Assembly: GCF_018310535.1 (NCBI RefSeq)
Contig: NZ_CP074102.1
Location: forward strand, 5,580,001-5,644,000
DNA length: 64,000 nt
Origin: Streptomyces mirabilis
GTDB lineage: Bacteria; Actinomycetota; Actinomycetes; Streptomycetales; Streptomycetaceae
Reading direction: 5' to 3'
This document shows, piece after piece, positions 37,186-46,372 of the stretch (positions are counted from its first letter, which is position 1; each line of letters opens with the position of its first letter). A model generated the notes under the pieces. The model had not been told where the DNA came from and searched no databases. It was given only the letters and a program-made list of their open reading frames with translations. The translations under genes were made by a program, and so were the position numbers.

Positions 37186-37495
37186 ATGCGAAGAATGCCC
37201 AATTTTGGAGGCTTTCTGAAGCATATGGCTATGTCTGCGCGCCGACAGGACACACGGGGCGGAAGGGACGACTGGGGCGCAGGCATAACGAGTGCACAAC
37301 ACCCGATGCGCGAGACGCCAAAAGCGGTGCACGATTCGTACCTGCCTGCGATTATCAGGACCGCTTCACTGAACCTCCACATTGAGCCACGGAGGCGAAG
37401 CACCAGGGACAAGGACCCGGGAGCCCTATCCTTGTCCCCGGCAAGGTCACGGATCGGCCCACACCCGGGCACCACGAAACCGGCCACCACACCTG
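37186..37495. other. Spacer between the dynamin operon and tRNA-Arg
   Basis: No gene. The first 60 bases next to the dynamin start are AT-richer and probably hold its promoter (leftward). The rest should hold the tRNA promoter (rightward). No clear consensus was identified. Confidence 0.4.
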
Positions 37496-37568
37496 GCCCC
37501 CGTAGCTCAGTGGATAGAGCAGGCGCCTTCTAAGCGCTTGGCCGCAGGTTCGAGTCCTGCCGGGGGCG
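37496..37568 (+). tRNA. tRNA-Arg (anticodon TCT)
   Basis: Full cloverleaf. Acceptor GCCCCCG/CGGGGGC, D-arm GCTC...GAGC, anticodon stem GGCGC/GCGCT with loop CTTCTAA (anticodon TCT, reading AGA), T-arm GCAGG TTCGAGT CCTGC, discriminator G. CCA is not encoded. AGA is a rare codon in GC-rich Streptomyces. tRNA 3' ends are common integration sites, but no integrase or repeated 3' end is seen nearby. Confidence 0.95.
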
Positions 37569-37588
37569 CTCTGTCCGTGCACTGTTTC

Positions 37589-37614
37589 CGCCCTCCCTCT
37601 GGGAGGGCGTTTTT
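37589..37614 (+). terminator. Rho-independent terminator after tRNA-Arg
   Basis: CGCCCTCCC (37589-37597) pairs perfectly with GGGAGGGCG (37601-37609) over a 3-base loop and is followed by five T (37610-37614). A textbook terminator, 21 bases after the tRNA. Confidence 0.9.
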
Positions 37615-38190
37615 GCTGGTCTTGGGTGTGGTCTCTCTGCCCATCCGCAGACCTGCCCGGCCGAGGTGAAGCCGTCGGCGGCCACCGGCGGCCGCCCGTT
37701 CCTGGGGCATGAAGTACTTCTCACCGCGCACCGCGCCGGTGCCGGGCGGAGGTGGCCTGTGATCCGAACGGCGGTCGGGCAGGACGTTGCCGCCAGGCGC
37801 ATCCTCCGCGCATCGGCCTAGGAACGCACGCCGCGACACCGAGGTGCCGGGCCGCGATCCGCGGCCCGGCACCTCACTTCATCCTTCTCGAACTTTTCGA
37901 ACTTTTCGAACCGGGGACCGGTCCAGGCGGGAGGGGGATCCGTCCCCGGCGCGCCGATCCGGCAGGCGCGGACCGGGCCTTCGGGAAGCCGCGGCAAAGG
38001 ACTCCCGCCGAAAGGTGAGCAGGGTGAAGTGCGGGCCCCGGAAGACGTCGAAGAGACGTAACGGGGAGCCCGTACGGTCCGCGCAGGGGGCGTCGGGTGC
38101 TCTGTCGCCCGCGCGCAGGGCACCGTGGGCCGGGGGGAAGTCGGTTCGTTCGGGGTAGTCCGTTCGGCCGGGTCATTCGGTTCGGCCGGG
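37615..38190. other. Gene-free region after the tRNA, with a perfect 15-bp hairpin
   Basis: No intact gene is supported. AGGTGCCGGGCCGCG (37842-37856) pairs perfectly with 37860-37874 over a 3-base loop, an isolated strong hairpin without an obvious gene to terminate. Just after it the 9-mer CTTTTCGAA-type unit is repeated about three times (37882-37910). From 38125 on, short GGTCATTCGGTTCGGCCG-type repeats lead up to the end of the FAD oxidase gene. Confidence 0.45.
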
Positions 38191-39624
38191 TCATTCGGCG
38201 GTTGCGGGCGTGATGTTCTTGTTGAAGCGGAGCAGGTTGTCCGGGTCCCAGGCGGCCTTGACCGCGCGCAGCCGCCGGTGCTTGGCCTCGCTGCCGTGCA
38301 CGCCGTGCCGCCACGCCTCGCCCAAGTCGTCGGTGAGGTTGGTGTAGCCGTTGGTCAGCGAGTGGGGCCGTACTGCCGCGTCGATGGCCGTGGCCCACTG
38401 CTCGTACTGGGTGTCGCGCTCCGGCGTGTCCCACATGCCGACGGCCTCCCACAGCCAGGCGGCGCCCTCGCGGGAGAAGGCCGTGGCGTCCTCGGTGACG
38501 TCCTCGGAGATCGCGCCGCCCATGCACCAGAGGTTGATCGTGGCAGCGGCCCCGGGGTGTGAGGGTGCGGCGGCGGCGTTCCGCAGCAGGGCGTCGACGA
38601 CGTCGGCGGACAGCGCCGGCAGGTACCCGCCGCGCAGGTTCATGCGCTTTCCGTACGGGGCTACGGCGTCCAGCATGCTGTTGGCCCGCGGCCAGGGCAT
38701 CTTCGTGACCAGGTTGGCCAGCGGCCGGCCGAGCGCGGCGAGCGCCTCGACGACCTGGTCGGCCTCGGCGGGATTCCCGCTGTGAACGGGGACGAGGACG
38801 AGCACCGGCTTGCCGTGCGCCTGCGGCGGCAGCATCGGCAGCGCGGGGGCCGGGGCGATCGCGGCCAGCAGGCCCAGTTCGCGCGGGGCCGTGGCCATGT
38901 GCGCCGGGAGTTTGCCGAGGATGTCGGCGGCCTGGTCGAAGGGGAAGATCAGCTGTCCGGCGACGACGTCGGGGCCGACCGGGTGCGCGCGGTACTCGAA
39001 GGCGGTGACGACGCCGAAGTTGCCGCCCCCGCCGCGCAACGCCCAGAACAGCTCCGGGTTCTCGGCCTCGTCCGCGCGGACCTTGCGGCCGTCCACGGTG
39101 ACCATCTCGCAGGCCAGCAGGTTGTCGACGGTGGCGCCGTGACGGCGCATCAGGTGGCCGATGCCGCCGCCGAGGGTCAGTCCGGCCACGCCGGTGGTGC
39201 TGACCGTGCCGGCGGGTACGGCGAGGCCGTGCCGGTGGGTGGCGGCATCCAACTCGCCGAGCAGGACACCCGGCTGGGCCCGCACCACCCGCGTCTTTGG
39301 GTCGACGGTGACCGCCTTCATCGCCGAGAGGTCGACGACCAGCGCGCCGCCGGGCATCGCGTACCCGTCCGAACCGTGCCCGCCGCCGCGTACGGCCACC
39401 GGGATGCCGTGTGCGGAGGCGTGGCGCAGGACTGCCGCGACGTCGTCCTCGTCGGCGCACCGCGCGATCAGCGCGGGGCCTTCGTCGGCGGCACGGCCCT
39501 GGTAGACGGCTCGGGCCGCGTCGTACCGGTCGTCGCCGGGTCGCAGCACCGCGCCGTGGAGGTCGGGGAAGGCGGGGAAGTCGGGGGAGCCGGCGGGGGT
39601 GTGGGGGTCTGTCGACGTGGTCAT
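38191..39624 (-). CDS. FAD-binding oxidoreductase (BBE/PCMH family)
   Basis: A 477-aa flavoprotein of the berberine-bridge/6-hydroxynicotine-oxidase type. The PCMH FAD-binding domain shows VAVRGGGHGSDGYAM, whose His is the usual covalent-FAD residue, then GVAGLTLGGGIGHLMRRHG and LFWALRGGGGNFGVVT. The BBE C-terminal segment has YTNLTDD and WDPDNLLRFNKNI. The second covalent-link cysteine of bicovalent members is not obvious, so linkage is probably by His alone. The ATG at 39624 (MTTSTDPHTPAG) has GAGGAGG upstream. Divergent from a TetR gene, with a palindrome between them. Confidence 0.9.
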   Translation of the reverse strand: MTTSTDPHTPAGSPDFPAFPDLHGAVLRPGDDRYDAARAVYQGRAADEGPALIARCADEDDVAAVLRHASAHGIPVAVRGGGHGSDGYAMPGGALVVDLSAMKAVTVDPKTRVVRAQPGVLLGELDAATHRHGLAVPAGTVSTTGVAGLTLGGGIGHLMRRHGATVDNLLACEMVTVDGRKVRADEAENPELFWALRGGGGNFGVVTAFEYRAHPVGPDVVAGQLIFPFDQAADILGKLPAHMATAPRELGLLAAIAPAPALPMLPPQAHGKPVLVLVPVHSGNPAEADQVVEALAALGRPLANLVTKMPWPRANSMLDAVAPYGKRMNLRGGYLPALSADVVDALLRNAAAAPSHPGAAATINLWCMGGAISEDVTEDATAFSREGAAWLWEAVGMWDTPERDTQYEQWATAIDAAVRPHSLTNGYTNLTDDLGEAWRHGVHGSEAKHRRLRAVKAAWDPDNLLRFNKNITPATAE

Positions 39625-39650
39625 GGGGGCCTCCTCGTGCGGGACAAGAG

Positions 39651-39677
39651 ATAACCGGAAAATCAATTTCCGGTTAT
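39651..39677. promoter_or_regulatory. Operator palindrome between the oxidase and TetR genes
   Basis: ATAACCGGAAA (39651-39661) and TTTCCGGTTAT (39667-39677) form a perfect 11-bp inverted repeat with a 5-base centre, midway between two divergent starts (39624 and 39702). Size and symmetry fit a TetR dimer site repressing both genes. The arms are unusually AT-rich for this genome. Confidence 0.75.
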
Positions 39678-39701
39678 GTCGGAGGCTAACATCGGAGGCA
39701 A

Positions 39702-40364
39702 ATGAGCCCGTCCACACCCCCTGGCGACCGTCCACTTCGCGCCGACGCCCGCGAGAACATCCGGCTGATCCTGCGGACCGCCCGCGAGGTCTTCGCCGAC
39801 CGCGGGTACGAGGTGTCGATCGAGGAGGTCGCTCGCCGCTCAGGGCTGGGCATGGGCACCATCTACCGGCACTTCCCGAACAAGAGCGCCCTGGTCGAAC
39901 GCGTCGCGATCGACGTCATGACGGAGACGTCCGCCGAGATCGAACGCGCCCTGGCGGAGGAGCCGGATCCCTGGGCGGCCTTCACGCGGGTGATGCGGCA
40001 GATGGCGCAGGTCCGCAGCAGCCAGATGTTCCCCGTCTCCCGCAGGCGTACGACGGAGCCGGGGCCCGAACTCATGGCGGCCCGAGCCGCTCTGCTGGTC
40101 GACCTCGACGGCCTGGTGACGCGGGCTCAGGACGCCGGAGGCCTGCGCAAGGACGTGAACGTGTTCGATCTCGTCCTGATGCTGAACTCGATCCCGGCCC
40201 GCATCCCCGACGACGAGACCGCCGGCCCGTCGGCGGATCTCGCGGGCCGCCACCTCGGCGTACTCCTCGACGGTCTGCGCTCCCCAGGCGAGGAAACGCT
40301 GCCGGCACCGGCCGCCGACCGCCGCGATCTCGATCAGTTCTTCCGGACGCGATTCGGCTTCTGA
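39702..40364 (+). CDS. TetR-family transcriptional regulator
   Basis: A 220-aa TetR regulator. The N-terminal HTH is complete: ILRTAREVFADRGYEVSIEE, VARRSGLGMGTIYRHFPNKS. The C-terminal ligand domain resembles the SbtR/TetR_C type (LLVDLDGLVTRAQDAGGLRK). It probably represses itself and the divergent FAD oxidase through the palindrome at 39651-39677, with the oxidase substrate or a related compound as inducer; this is inference. The ATG at 39702 gives a normal short N-terminal arm. Confidence 0.9.
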   Translation: MSPSTPPGDRPLRADARENIRLILRTAREVFADRGYEVSIEEVARRSGLGMGTIYRHFPNKSALVERVAIDVMTETSAEIERALAEEPDPWAAFTRVMRQMAQVRSSQMFPVSRRRTTEPGPELMAARAALLVDLDGLVTRAQDAGGLRKDVNVFDLVLMLNSIPARIPDDETAGPSADLAGRHLGVLLDGLRSPGEETLPAPAADRRDLDQFFRTRFGF

Positions 40365-40385
40365 GTCGGCTGGCCGACAGCGTGG

Positions 40386-40709
40386 GGGCCCGGCTTCTTC
40401 CGCACCGAGCTACTGGTGGACGCCTCCACCACCTGGCCGGAGCGGACCGTGGAGGACTACGCCGAGAGCACCGCGGGGCAGATCGAGGGCTGGAAGTCCA
40501 TGAACGGCCGGCAGAGCGGTGACCCGGCCAAGCTCGCCGCCGCCCTGCTGAAGGTCGCCGAACAGGACGAGCCGCCGGCGCGGTTCGGCGTCGGCGCCGA
40601 CGCCATCAACTCCGTAGAGGAGAAGGCCGATGTGCTGCTGGCGGTAAGACATCGGCCTCCATCGGCCTCCAGGAGAAGGACGACTTGTCACGCACGTCTT
40701 CTGTCCTGA
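40386..40709 (+). pseudogene. 3' fragment of a short-chain dehydrogenase/reductase gene
   Basis: The frame from 40386 reads GPGFFRTELLVDASTTWPER, TVEDYAESTAGQIEGWKSMN, GDPAKLAAALLKVAEQDEPP, ARFGVGADAINSVEEKADVL. This is the C-terminal third of a classical SDR. The Rossmann fold and YxxxK catalytic part are missing, since the TetR gene stops immediately upstream. Only an isolated in-frame GTG (40416) could start it, so it is a remnant. Confidence 0.75.
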
Positions 40710-40740
40710 CGAAGCGTCTTTCGAGGCGCTTCGTCAGGAC
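40703..40740. repeat. Perfect 14-bp inverted repeat upstream of an SDR start
   Basis: GTCCTGACGAAGCG (40703-40716) and CGCTTCGTCAGGAC (40727-40740) are perfect inverted copies with a 10-base centre, 28 bases before the ATG of the truncated SDR leader at 40768. It may be an operator once controlling that SDR, or the terminator of the upstream fragment. Confidence 0.6.
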
Positions 40741-40767
40741 AGTCCTGCCCATCAGGAGAGGCTCGCC

Positions 40768-40830
40768 ATGGAAACGCAAGCACTCAACGGGCGTATCGCC
40801 CTGGTCACCGGCGGCACGACCTCGCAATGA
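40768..40830 (+). pseudogene. 5' fragment of a second short-chain dehydrogenase gene
   Basis: ATG 40768 with AGGAGAG eight bases upstream opens METQALNGRIALVTGGTTSQ and stops at 40828-40830. This is the first 20 residues of an SDR up to the cofactor-binding TGG motif, after which the gene is cut. The start signals are intact, so a useless 20-residue peptide may be made. A 29-aa frame overlapping its stop (40827-40916) is not recognisable. Confidence 0.7.
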
Positions 40831-40920
40831 TCACGAAAGACATATCCGTGAAGAAGCGGTTCAGGATCGCGGCGATCGGCGGGAAGATCGACCTCGGCGC
40901 GCTGCTCTCACACTGAGCCG

Positions 40921-41580
40921 TCACGCACGCAGATAGGCCAGGACCGCCAGCACCCTGCGATGGGTCGCGTCGGCCGGAGGCAGGTCCAACTTGGCGAGGA
41001 TGCTGCCGATGTGCTTGCCCACGGCCGCCTCGGAAACCACCAGTTCGCGGGCGATCGCGCCGTTCGACCTGCCCTCCGCGATCAGCGCCAGGACCTCACG
41101 CTCACGCGGGGTGAGCCGCTCCAGCGGATCGCGGCGCCGGCGCAGCAGTTGACGTACGACTTCGGGGTCGACGACCGTCCCGCCGTCCGCGACCTCGCAC
41201 AGGGCGTCCACGAACTCCTCGACCTGCCCCACCCGGTCCTTCAGCAGATAGCCGATCCCCGATCCGTCGCCGGTGTCCAGCAGTTCCGAGGCGTACGTCC
41301 GCTGCACGTACTGGCTGAGCACCAGGACCGGCAGCGTGGGCCGCTTCTCGCGCAGCCGCACGGCCGCGTGCAGCCCCTCGTCCTCGAACGCGGGGGGCAT
41401 GCGTACATCCGTCACGACGATGTCGGGTGCGTGCTCCTCGACCGCGGCGACCAGAGCCGTGGCGTCCCCGACGGCCGCGACCACCTCGTGGCCGCAGCGG
41501 GTGAGCAGGCCGACGAGCCCCTCCCGCAGCAACACGCTGTCCTCGGCCAGAACTACGCGGAGCGATCGGTCCGTTCGCAA
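40921..41580 (-). CDS. LuxR-type (NarL family) response regulator
   Basis: A protein of about 219 aa. Receiver domain with VVLAEDSVLLREGLVGLLTR, phospho-acceptor Asp in DIVVTDVRMPP, and the conserved Lys in YLLKDRVGQ. C-terminal LuxR HTH: LTPREREVLALIAEGRSNGA, IARELVVSEAAVGKHIGSIL. TTG at 41580 (RTDRSLRVVLAEDS) with GGAG six bases upstream is the best start, overlapping the kinase gene by 28 bases. The frame is spuriously open to 43344. It is paired with the histidine kinase just upstream. Confidence 0.9.
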   Translation of the reverse strand: MRTDRSLRVVLAEDSVLLREGLVGLLTRCGHEVVAAVGDATALVAAVEEHAPDIVVTDVRMPPAFEDEGLHAAVRLREKRPTLPVLVLSQYVQRTYASELLDTGDGSGIGYLLKDRVGQVEEFVDALCEVADGGTVVDPEVVRQLLRRRRDPLERLTPREREVLALIAEGRSNGAIARELVVSEAAVGKHIGSILAKLDLPPADATHRRVLAVLAYLRA

Positions 41581-42929
41581 GGAAACTCCACACGCAACAG
41601 GGTCGGTCCGCCCCGCGGACTGGACAGGGAGAGTCTGCCATCCAGCACCGACACCCGGTCCGCAAGCCCGGTCAGCCCGCTGCCGGCCCCGGCGTCCGCG
41701 CCCCCACGGCCGTCGTCGCGCACCTGAAGGAACAGGCGCCCGTCGCGGTGCTCCCCGCTCACCGCCGCGCGGCTCGCCCCGCTGTGCCTGGCGACGTTGG
41801 CGAGGGCTTCGCAGACCACGAAGTACGCGGCGGCCTCGACCGCCTGGGGCAGCCGTCCTGGCAGTTCCAGGCCGTCGATGTCGACCGGGACCGTGGAGCG
41901 GTCCGCGGCGTCCGCGACCGCTGCCTGGAGGCCGTAGTCCGTGAGGACCTTGGGGTGGATGCCGTGGATGAGTTCGCGCAGCTCCGCGAGTGCCCTGCCC
42001 GCCTCCTCGTGGGCCGTGGCGAGCTGGTCGGCGAGTGGTCCGGGCGGCGCGTCCAGACGGGCCAGGCCGAGCGTCATCGTCAGGGCCACCAGGCGCTGTT
42101 GAGCCCCGTCGTGCAGATCGCGCTCGATGCGCCGCCGCTCCGCCTCGAAGGCGTCCACCAACCGGACGCGTGAACGCGCCAGTTCCGCTACCTTCGCACC
42201 CAAGTCGCCTTCCCGCGGCGCGATCAGCACACGCGTCAGTTCCGCTCGGGCGCCGGCCGTGACCCCCAGGACATAGGCACCCAGCGCGAGGAGGACAAGC
42301 CCCAGCACGGCTGTGCCGAAGGCCGTCGGCCAGGTGGTGACCGTCCACTGTTTGAGCACCTTGGCCTCCCGGCCGTCGCCGGCCGTGGCCATCAGCAGCG
42401 GGGTCGCTGCCATGGACAGCGGGGCGAGCAGGGCGACCGTGATCGCGAGGGCGTCGACCGGCCACAGCAGCCCCGCGAAGAGCAGCGCGTACCCCAACTC
42501 CCGCCATGTCACCCGCTCCCTCAGCCGCGTCGTCAGCCAGGACCACAGACCCCCCGCCTCGGGCACCCGGTGCCGGTCGGGGGCCGGGTCCCGGTCGATC
42601 AGGCGCAGCCTGTGCCGCTCCACCCAGGTCACCGCGATACCGGAGAGGGCCGCGAGGAGCAGCAGCGGAAGCCCCACCAGCACGAGGGCGAGGACGCCGC
42701 CGGCGACCACCGTGATCACGATTCCCACGAGGGCGGCGGCGCCGGTCAGGACGCCGGTGAGCAGGTATCCGGTCGAACGCCACGGCCACGACGACAGGAG
42801 GTAGTCCGACCGGGGCATGGCCTGCCAGACATTCCGGGGGTACGGGGGCGGAGGGTGCGCCGGGTGGGGGCGCGTGGGCTGACGGTTCATGGACTGACGG
42901 TTCATGGGCCGGGGATGCATGGGCGTCAC
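41553..42929 (-). CDS. Sensor histidine kinase (HisKA_3 family)
   Basis: A 458-aa membrane kinase. After a Pro/Met-rich N-terminus come four hydrophobic helices in two pairs, as in the 'putative sensor' membrane domain. HisKA_3: DAFEAERRRIERDLHDGAQQ with the phospho-His. HATPase: ALANVARHSGASRAA (N box) and RDDGRGGADAGAGSGLTGLA (G boxes). It is the partner of the overlapping LuxR regulator. The pair is divergent from a MacB/FtsX-type ABC transporter 125 bases away, which it probably controls, as is common for cell-envelope stress modules. ATG 42929 is uncertain among several early Mets. Confidence 0.9.
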   Translation of the reverse strand: MTPMHPRPMNRQSMNRQPTRPHPAHPPPPYPRNVWQAMPRSDYLLSSWPWRSTGYLLTGVLTGAAALVGIVITVVAGGVLALVLVGLPLLLLAALSGIAVTWVERHRLRLIDRDPAPDRHRVPEAGGLWSWLTTRLRERVTWRELGYALLFAGLLWPVDALAITVALLAPLSMAATPLLMATAGDGREAKVLKQWTVTTWPTAFGTAVLGLVLLALGAYVLGVTAGARAELTRVLIAPREGDLGAKVAELARSRVRLVDAFEAERRRIERDLHDGAQQRLVALTMTLGLARLDAPPGPLADQLATAHEEAGRALAELRELIHGIHPKVLTDYGLQAAVADAADRSTVPVDIDGLELPGRLPQAVEAAAYFVVCEALANVARHSGASRAAVSGEHRDGRLFLQVRDDGRGGADAGAGSGLTGLADRVSVLDGRLSLSSPRGGPTLLRVEFPCERTDRSA

Positions 42930-43054
42930 CGTAGAAGGGCCGCCCCGGGCGGTGCCATCGGGGCAGGGGGCGGACCGGGGGTATGCCTGGCCCTACCCCA
43001 AGTCTCGTTTCTGCCGCACTGCGCCGCGGTGCCTCCACACGGTTTCGTGAAGCC

Positions 43055-43792
43055 ATGAACATCGACGCGATCCAGTTGCACTCCGTCAGCAGGCAGTACG
43101 GGTCGGGCGACGGAGTGGTGACGGCACTCGACGAGGTCTCACTCGCCTTCCCGGGGGGAACCTTCACCGCCGTCATGGGCCCCTCCGGCTCGGGCAAGTC
43201 GACCCTGCTGCAGTGCGCGGCGGGGCTGGACCGCCCCACATCGGGGTCGGTCACCGTGGGCGGGACCGATCTGACGAAGCTGAGCGAGACCAAGCTGACC
43301 CTCTTGCGACGAGAACGCATCGGGTTCGTCTTCCAGGCGTTCAACCTGCTGCCGTCCCTGACCGCCGAGCAGAACGTGGCGCTGCCCCTGCGCCTCGCGG
43401 GCCGCCGCCCCGCCAGGGCCCGGGTGCGCGAGGTGCTCGGACAGGTCGGCCTGGGCGACCGGGCGCGGCACCGGCCGACGGAGCTGTCCGGCGGTCAGCA
43501 GCAACGCGTCGCCCTGGCCCGCGCCTTGATCACCCGCCCCGAGGTGCTCTTCGGCGACGAGCCGACCGGCGCCCTCGACTCGCGGACCAGCCGTGAGGTA
43601 CTGAGCCTGCTGCGCGCCATGGCCGACGAGGAACGCCAGACGATCATCATGGTCACCCACGACCCGGTGGCCGCCGCGTACGCCGACCGCGTGGTCTTCC
43701 TCGTCGACGGACGGGTCGACGACGAGGTGGCCGGCGCCGGCGCCGACGACATCGCCGCGCGCATGACCGAGCTGGAGGCCGCGCCGTGCTGA
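43055..43792 (+). CDS. ABC transporter ATP-binding protein (MacB/LolD type)
   Basis: A 245-aa ATPase. Walker [22 protein letters not shown]-loop [20 protein letters not shown], signature [16 protein letters not shown], Walker [17 protein letters not shown]-loop [15 protein letters not shown]. The order and the 'DEPTGALD' text are those of MacB/LolD/BceA-type ATPases. ATG 43055 ([20 protein letters not shown]) is the family start. Its stop overlaps the start of the FtsX-type permease. Divergent from the two-component pair. Confidence 0.93.
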   Translation: MNIDAIQLHSVSRQYGSGDGVVTALDEVSLAFPGGTFTAVMGPSGSGKSTLLQCAAGLDRPTSGSVTVGGTDLTKLSETKLTLLRRERIGFVFQAFNLLPSLTAEQNVALPLRLAGRRPARARVREVLGQVGLGDRARHRPTELSGGQQQRVALARALITRPEVLFGDEPTGALDSRTSREVLSLLRAMADEERQTIIMVTHDPVAAAYADRVVFLVDGRVDDEVAGAGADDIAARMTELEAAPC

Positions 43793-46350
43793 GCGTCACC
43801 CTGCGCACCCTGCACGCCCGTTGGATCACCTTCGTCGGCAGTTTCGTCGCGCTCGCGCTGGGCGTCGCGCTCATCGCGGTGATGGGCCTGTCCCTCGCCT
43901 CGTCACTGAACGCGCCCGACGGGAGACCCGAGCGGTTCGCCGCCGCGCCGGTCGTGGTCAAAGGGGCCGACACCCTGCGCGTGCCCACCTCGACCGGTGT
44001 CCGGGTGCACAAGCTCGCTCAGCCGCGTGCCGTGCCCGCCGGGACCGTCGCGAAGCTGAAGAAGCTCGGCACCGTCGTCGAGGACCGGTCGTTCGCCGTA
44101 CGGGCCCGGGGCGGCCCCGGCGACCTGGTGGGCCACCCCTGGTCCACCGCCGCCTTCGCCCCGTACGAGATCGACGCGGGACGCGCGCCCCGGGCGGCCG
44201 ACGAGGTCGTCGTCAGCGGCGACTGGGCGAAGCCGGGGGAGCGCGTACGGACGGATCGCGGCACGGTACGGGTGGCCGGCACGGTACGAGTGGCCGGCAC
44301 GATACGAGTGGCCGGCACCGGACGGGGCGGAGCCACCGGACGGACCGGCGCCACTGGACGAGTCGGCGTCACCGGACAAGTCAGCGGCGCAGTCGCCCGA
44401 CGCGGCTTCGAGAACGCCGTCTTCTACGCCGACGAGCGCGCCGCCGCCCTGTCGCCCCGCAGCGTCCAGCTCGTCGTGGACGCCGACACCGCGGCCGTGC
44501 GTGAGGCGGTGCGCGGCAGCACGGGTGTCCAGGTCCTCACCGGTGACGCGCGCCGTTACGCCGACGCAGACCCGGACCGGGACAGCGAGGCGCTCACCGC
44601 GATGGACGCCATGTTCGGCACGGCCGGCGGTGTCACCGGCTTCGTCTCGGTCTTCGTGGTGGCGTCGACCTTCGCCTTCGCGGTCGCTCAGCGGCGCCGG
44701 GAGTTCGGGCTGCTGCGCACGGCCGGGGCGACCCCGGGACAGATCCGCCGGATGGTCTTCGCCGAGGCCCTGGTGGTGGGTGTGCTCGCCTCGGCCACGG
44801 GATGCGTGCTGGGCGCGTACGGTGCGCCATGGCTGGCCGCACGGATGGTCGACGGCGGGCTCGCGCCGGGCTGGTTCACCATCGGCGACGCCACCTGGCC
44901 GTACCACCTGGCCTTCTGGACGGGCCTGTTCGTCGCGCTGTGCGGTGTGGTGGCCGCCTCCTGGCGGGCGGGCCGCACGGCCCCAGTCCAGGCGCTGGGC
45001 GAGGCCTTCGTGGACGCCCGGGCGATGACCCGGGGCCGCCGGCTGTCCGGCCTGGCACTGCTGGCGACCGCCGCCGTGACCCTGGTCCTGGCCCTGGTCG
45101 GCGACCCGGGCGAACTGCTGCACCGGAAGACCTATGTGAGCCGGCCGATGCTGCTGATCACCGCCGTCGCCCTGCTCGCGCCGGTCGTGGTGCGCCCGCT
45201 GACCCGGCTGATCGCCTGGCTCCCGGCCCGACTCCCCGGAGCCGGCGGCATGCTGGTCCGGGAGAACGCCGCCGCCGGTGTGCGCCGCACCGCCGCGATC
45301 GCGGCGCCGGTCCTGGTCACCGTCGCGCTGGCCGGCTCGCTGCTGGGCGCCACCGCGACCCTGAACAAGGCGAAGGCCGACGAGACGCGCCGGCATTCGG
45401 CCGCCGACTTCGTCGTCACCCCGGCGAGCGGCGCGGGCTTCGACGCGGCCACACTGCGCGGGCTGCGAAAGGTGTCCGGCGCGGAGGTGTCCGCGACCTC
45501 GTCGAGCGCCGTCTATGTTCTGGAGGACGGCGTGTCACTGGCCAAGTCCGAGGCGCGCGCGGCGGATCCCGGACCGCTCGCCGCCACCACCCGGCTGCCG
45601 GTCGAGGCCGGGAGGACGAGCGACCTCGACGACGACTCCCTCATCGTCAACCGGGAGTGGCAGCGTCATACCGTGGGGCAGCGGGTGCGGGTGTGGCTCG
45701 GCGACGGCACGAGGAAGTCGCTGCGGATCGCCGCGGTGATGACCACCGGCACCGGCGACAACGGCGTGTACGTCACTCCGCGCAACGCCCCGGGCGCGAC
45801 CGTCGACCGGGTCGACGTCGCCCTCGCCGCCGGTGCGGACGCGCACGCCGTGGCCGCCGCACTGCGTGCGGCGGTGCACAGCTCGGGCGGGCAGGTCCTC
45901 ACCAAGGACCAGTGGGTACGCGCGAGTCACCCCGAGACGAACCGGACGACCCGGCTCGGCCTCCTGCTGGTCCTGGGCATCGCCCTCCTCTACACCGGCA
46001 TCTCCCTGGCCAACACCATGGTCATGGGGACCTCCGACCGGGTGCGCGACCTGGCCGTGCTGCGCCTGGCGGGAGCCACCCGGTGGCAGGTGCTCCGGCT
46101 GGTGGGCGCCGAGGCGCTGACGGTCGTCGCGGTCGGCGGAGTGCTGGGGCTCCTCGTCGCGGGGCTCAACCTGCTGGGCACGTGGAGCGCCCTGGGTCTG
46201 CTGTCGGCCCCGACCACGATCGAGATCCCCTGGACGGCCGTCGGTGCGGTCCTCGGCGCCTGCGGGGTGACGGCCGTCGTCTCGTCCGTCATCCCCGCCG
46301 CACTCGCCCTGCGGCGCCGGGCGGTGGAACTGGCGGGTGTCCGGGAGTGA
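43786..46350 (+). CDS. FtsX/MacB-type ABC transporter permease
   Basis: An 854-aa integral membrane protein in two halves. Each half has an FtsX domain: [20 protein letters not shown] with [20 protein letters not shown], and [20 protein letters not shown] with [21 protein letters not shown] large extracytoplasmic loop lies in each half. The first loop carries seven in-frame copies of an 18-bp repeat (listed separately). It starts with GTG 43786, overlapping the ATPase gene. Such transporters export peptides or confer antibiotic-peptide resistance; the substrate is unknown. Confidence 0.92.
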   Translation: MLSVTLRTLHARWITFVGSFVALALGVALIAVMGLSLASSLNAPDGRPERFAAAPVVVKGADTLRVPTSTGVRVHKLAQPRAVPAGTVAKLKKLGTVVEDRSFAVRARGGPGDLVGHPWSTAAFAPYEIDAGRAPRAADEVVVSGDWAKPGERVRTDRGTVRVAGTVRVAGTIRVAGTGRGGATGRTGATGRVGVTGQVSGAVARRGFENAVFYADERAAALSPRSVQLVVDADTAAVREAVRGSTGVQVLTGDARRYADADPDRDSEALTAMDAMFGTAGGVTGFVSVFVVASTFAFAVAQRRREFGLLRTAGATPGQIRRMVFAEALVVGVLASATGCVLGAYGAPWLAARMVDGGLAPGWFTIGDATWPYHLAFWTGLFVALCGVVAASWRAGRTAPVQALGEAFVDARAMTRGRRLSGLALLATAAVTLVLALVGDPGELLHRKTYVSRPMLLITAVALLAPVVVRPLTRLIAWLPARLPGAGGMLVRENAAAGVRRTAAIAAPVLVTVALAGSLLGATATLNKAKADETRRHSAADFVVTPASGAGFDAATLRGLRKVSGAEVSATSSSAVYVLEDGVSLAKSEARAADPGPLAATTRLPVEAGRTSDLDDDSLIVNREWQRHTVGQRVRVWLGDGTRKSLRIAAVMTTGTGDNGVYVTPRNAPGATVDRVDVALAAGADAHAVAAALRAAVHSSGGQVLTKDQWVRASHPETNRTTRLGLLLVLGIALLYTGISLANTMVMGTSDRVRDLAVLRLAGATRWQVLRLVGAEALTVVAVGGVLGLLVAGLNLLGTWSALGLLSAPTTIEIPWTAVGAVLGACGVTAVVSSVIPAALALRRRAVELAGVRE
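44263..44388 (+). repeat. Seven in-frame 18-bp tandem repeats in the permease gene
   Basis: Seven consecutive 18-base units encode [19 protein letters not shown], then [19 protein letters not shown] and GQVSGA. The first three are nearly identical; the last four are degenerate. They expand an extracytoplasmic loop of the FtsX-type permease without breaking the frame, consistent with slippage-driven growth. Confidence 0.85.
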
Positions 46351-46372
46351 CGCCCAGTGCCCTCCCGTACCG

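Noticed and set aside
37496..38190. Integrated element at tRNA-Arg
   Set aside because: No integrase, excisionase or repeated tRNA 3' end is visible downstream; the nearby hairpin alone is not enough.
40827..40916. 29-aa frame after the SDR leader (MITKDISVKKRF...)
   Set aside because: Too short, no ribosome-binding site of its own, and it overlaps the stop of a truncated gene.
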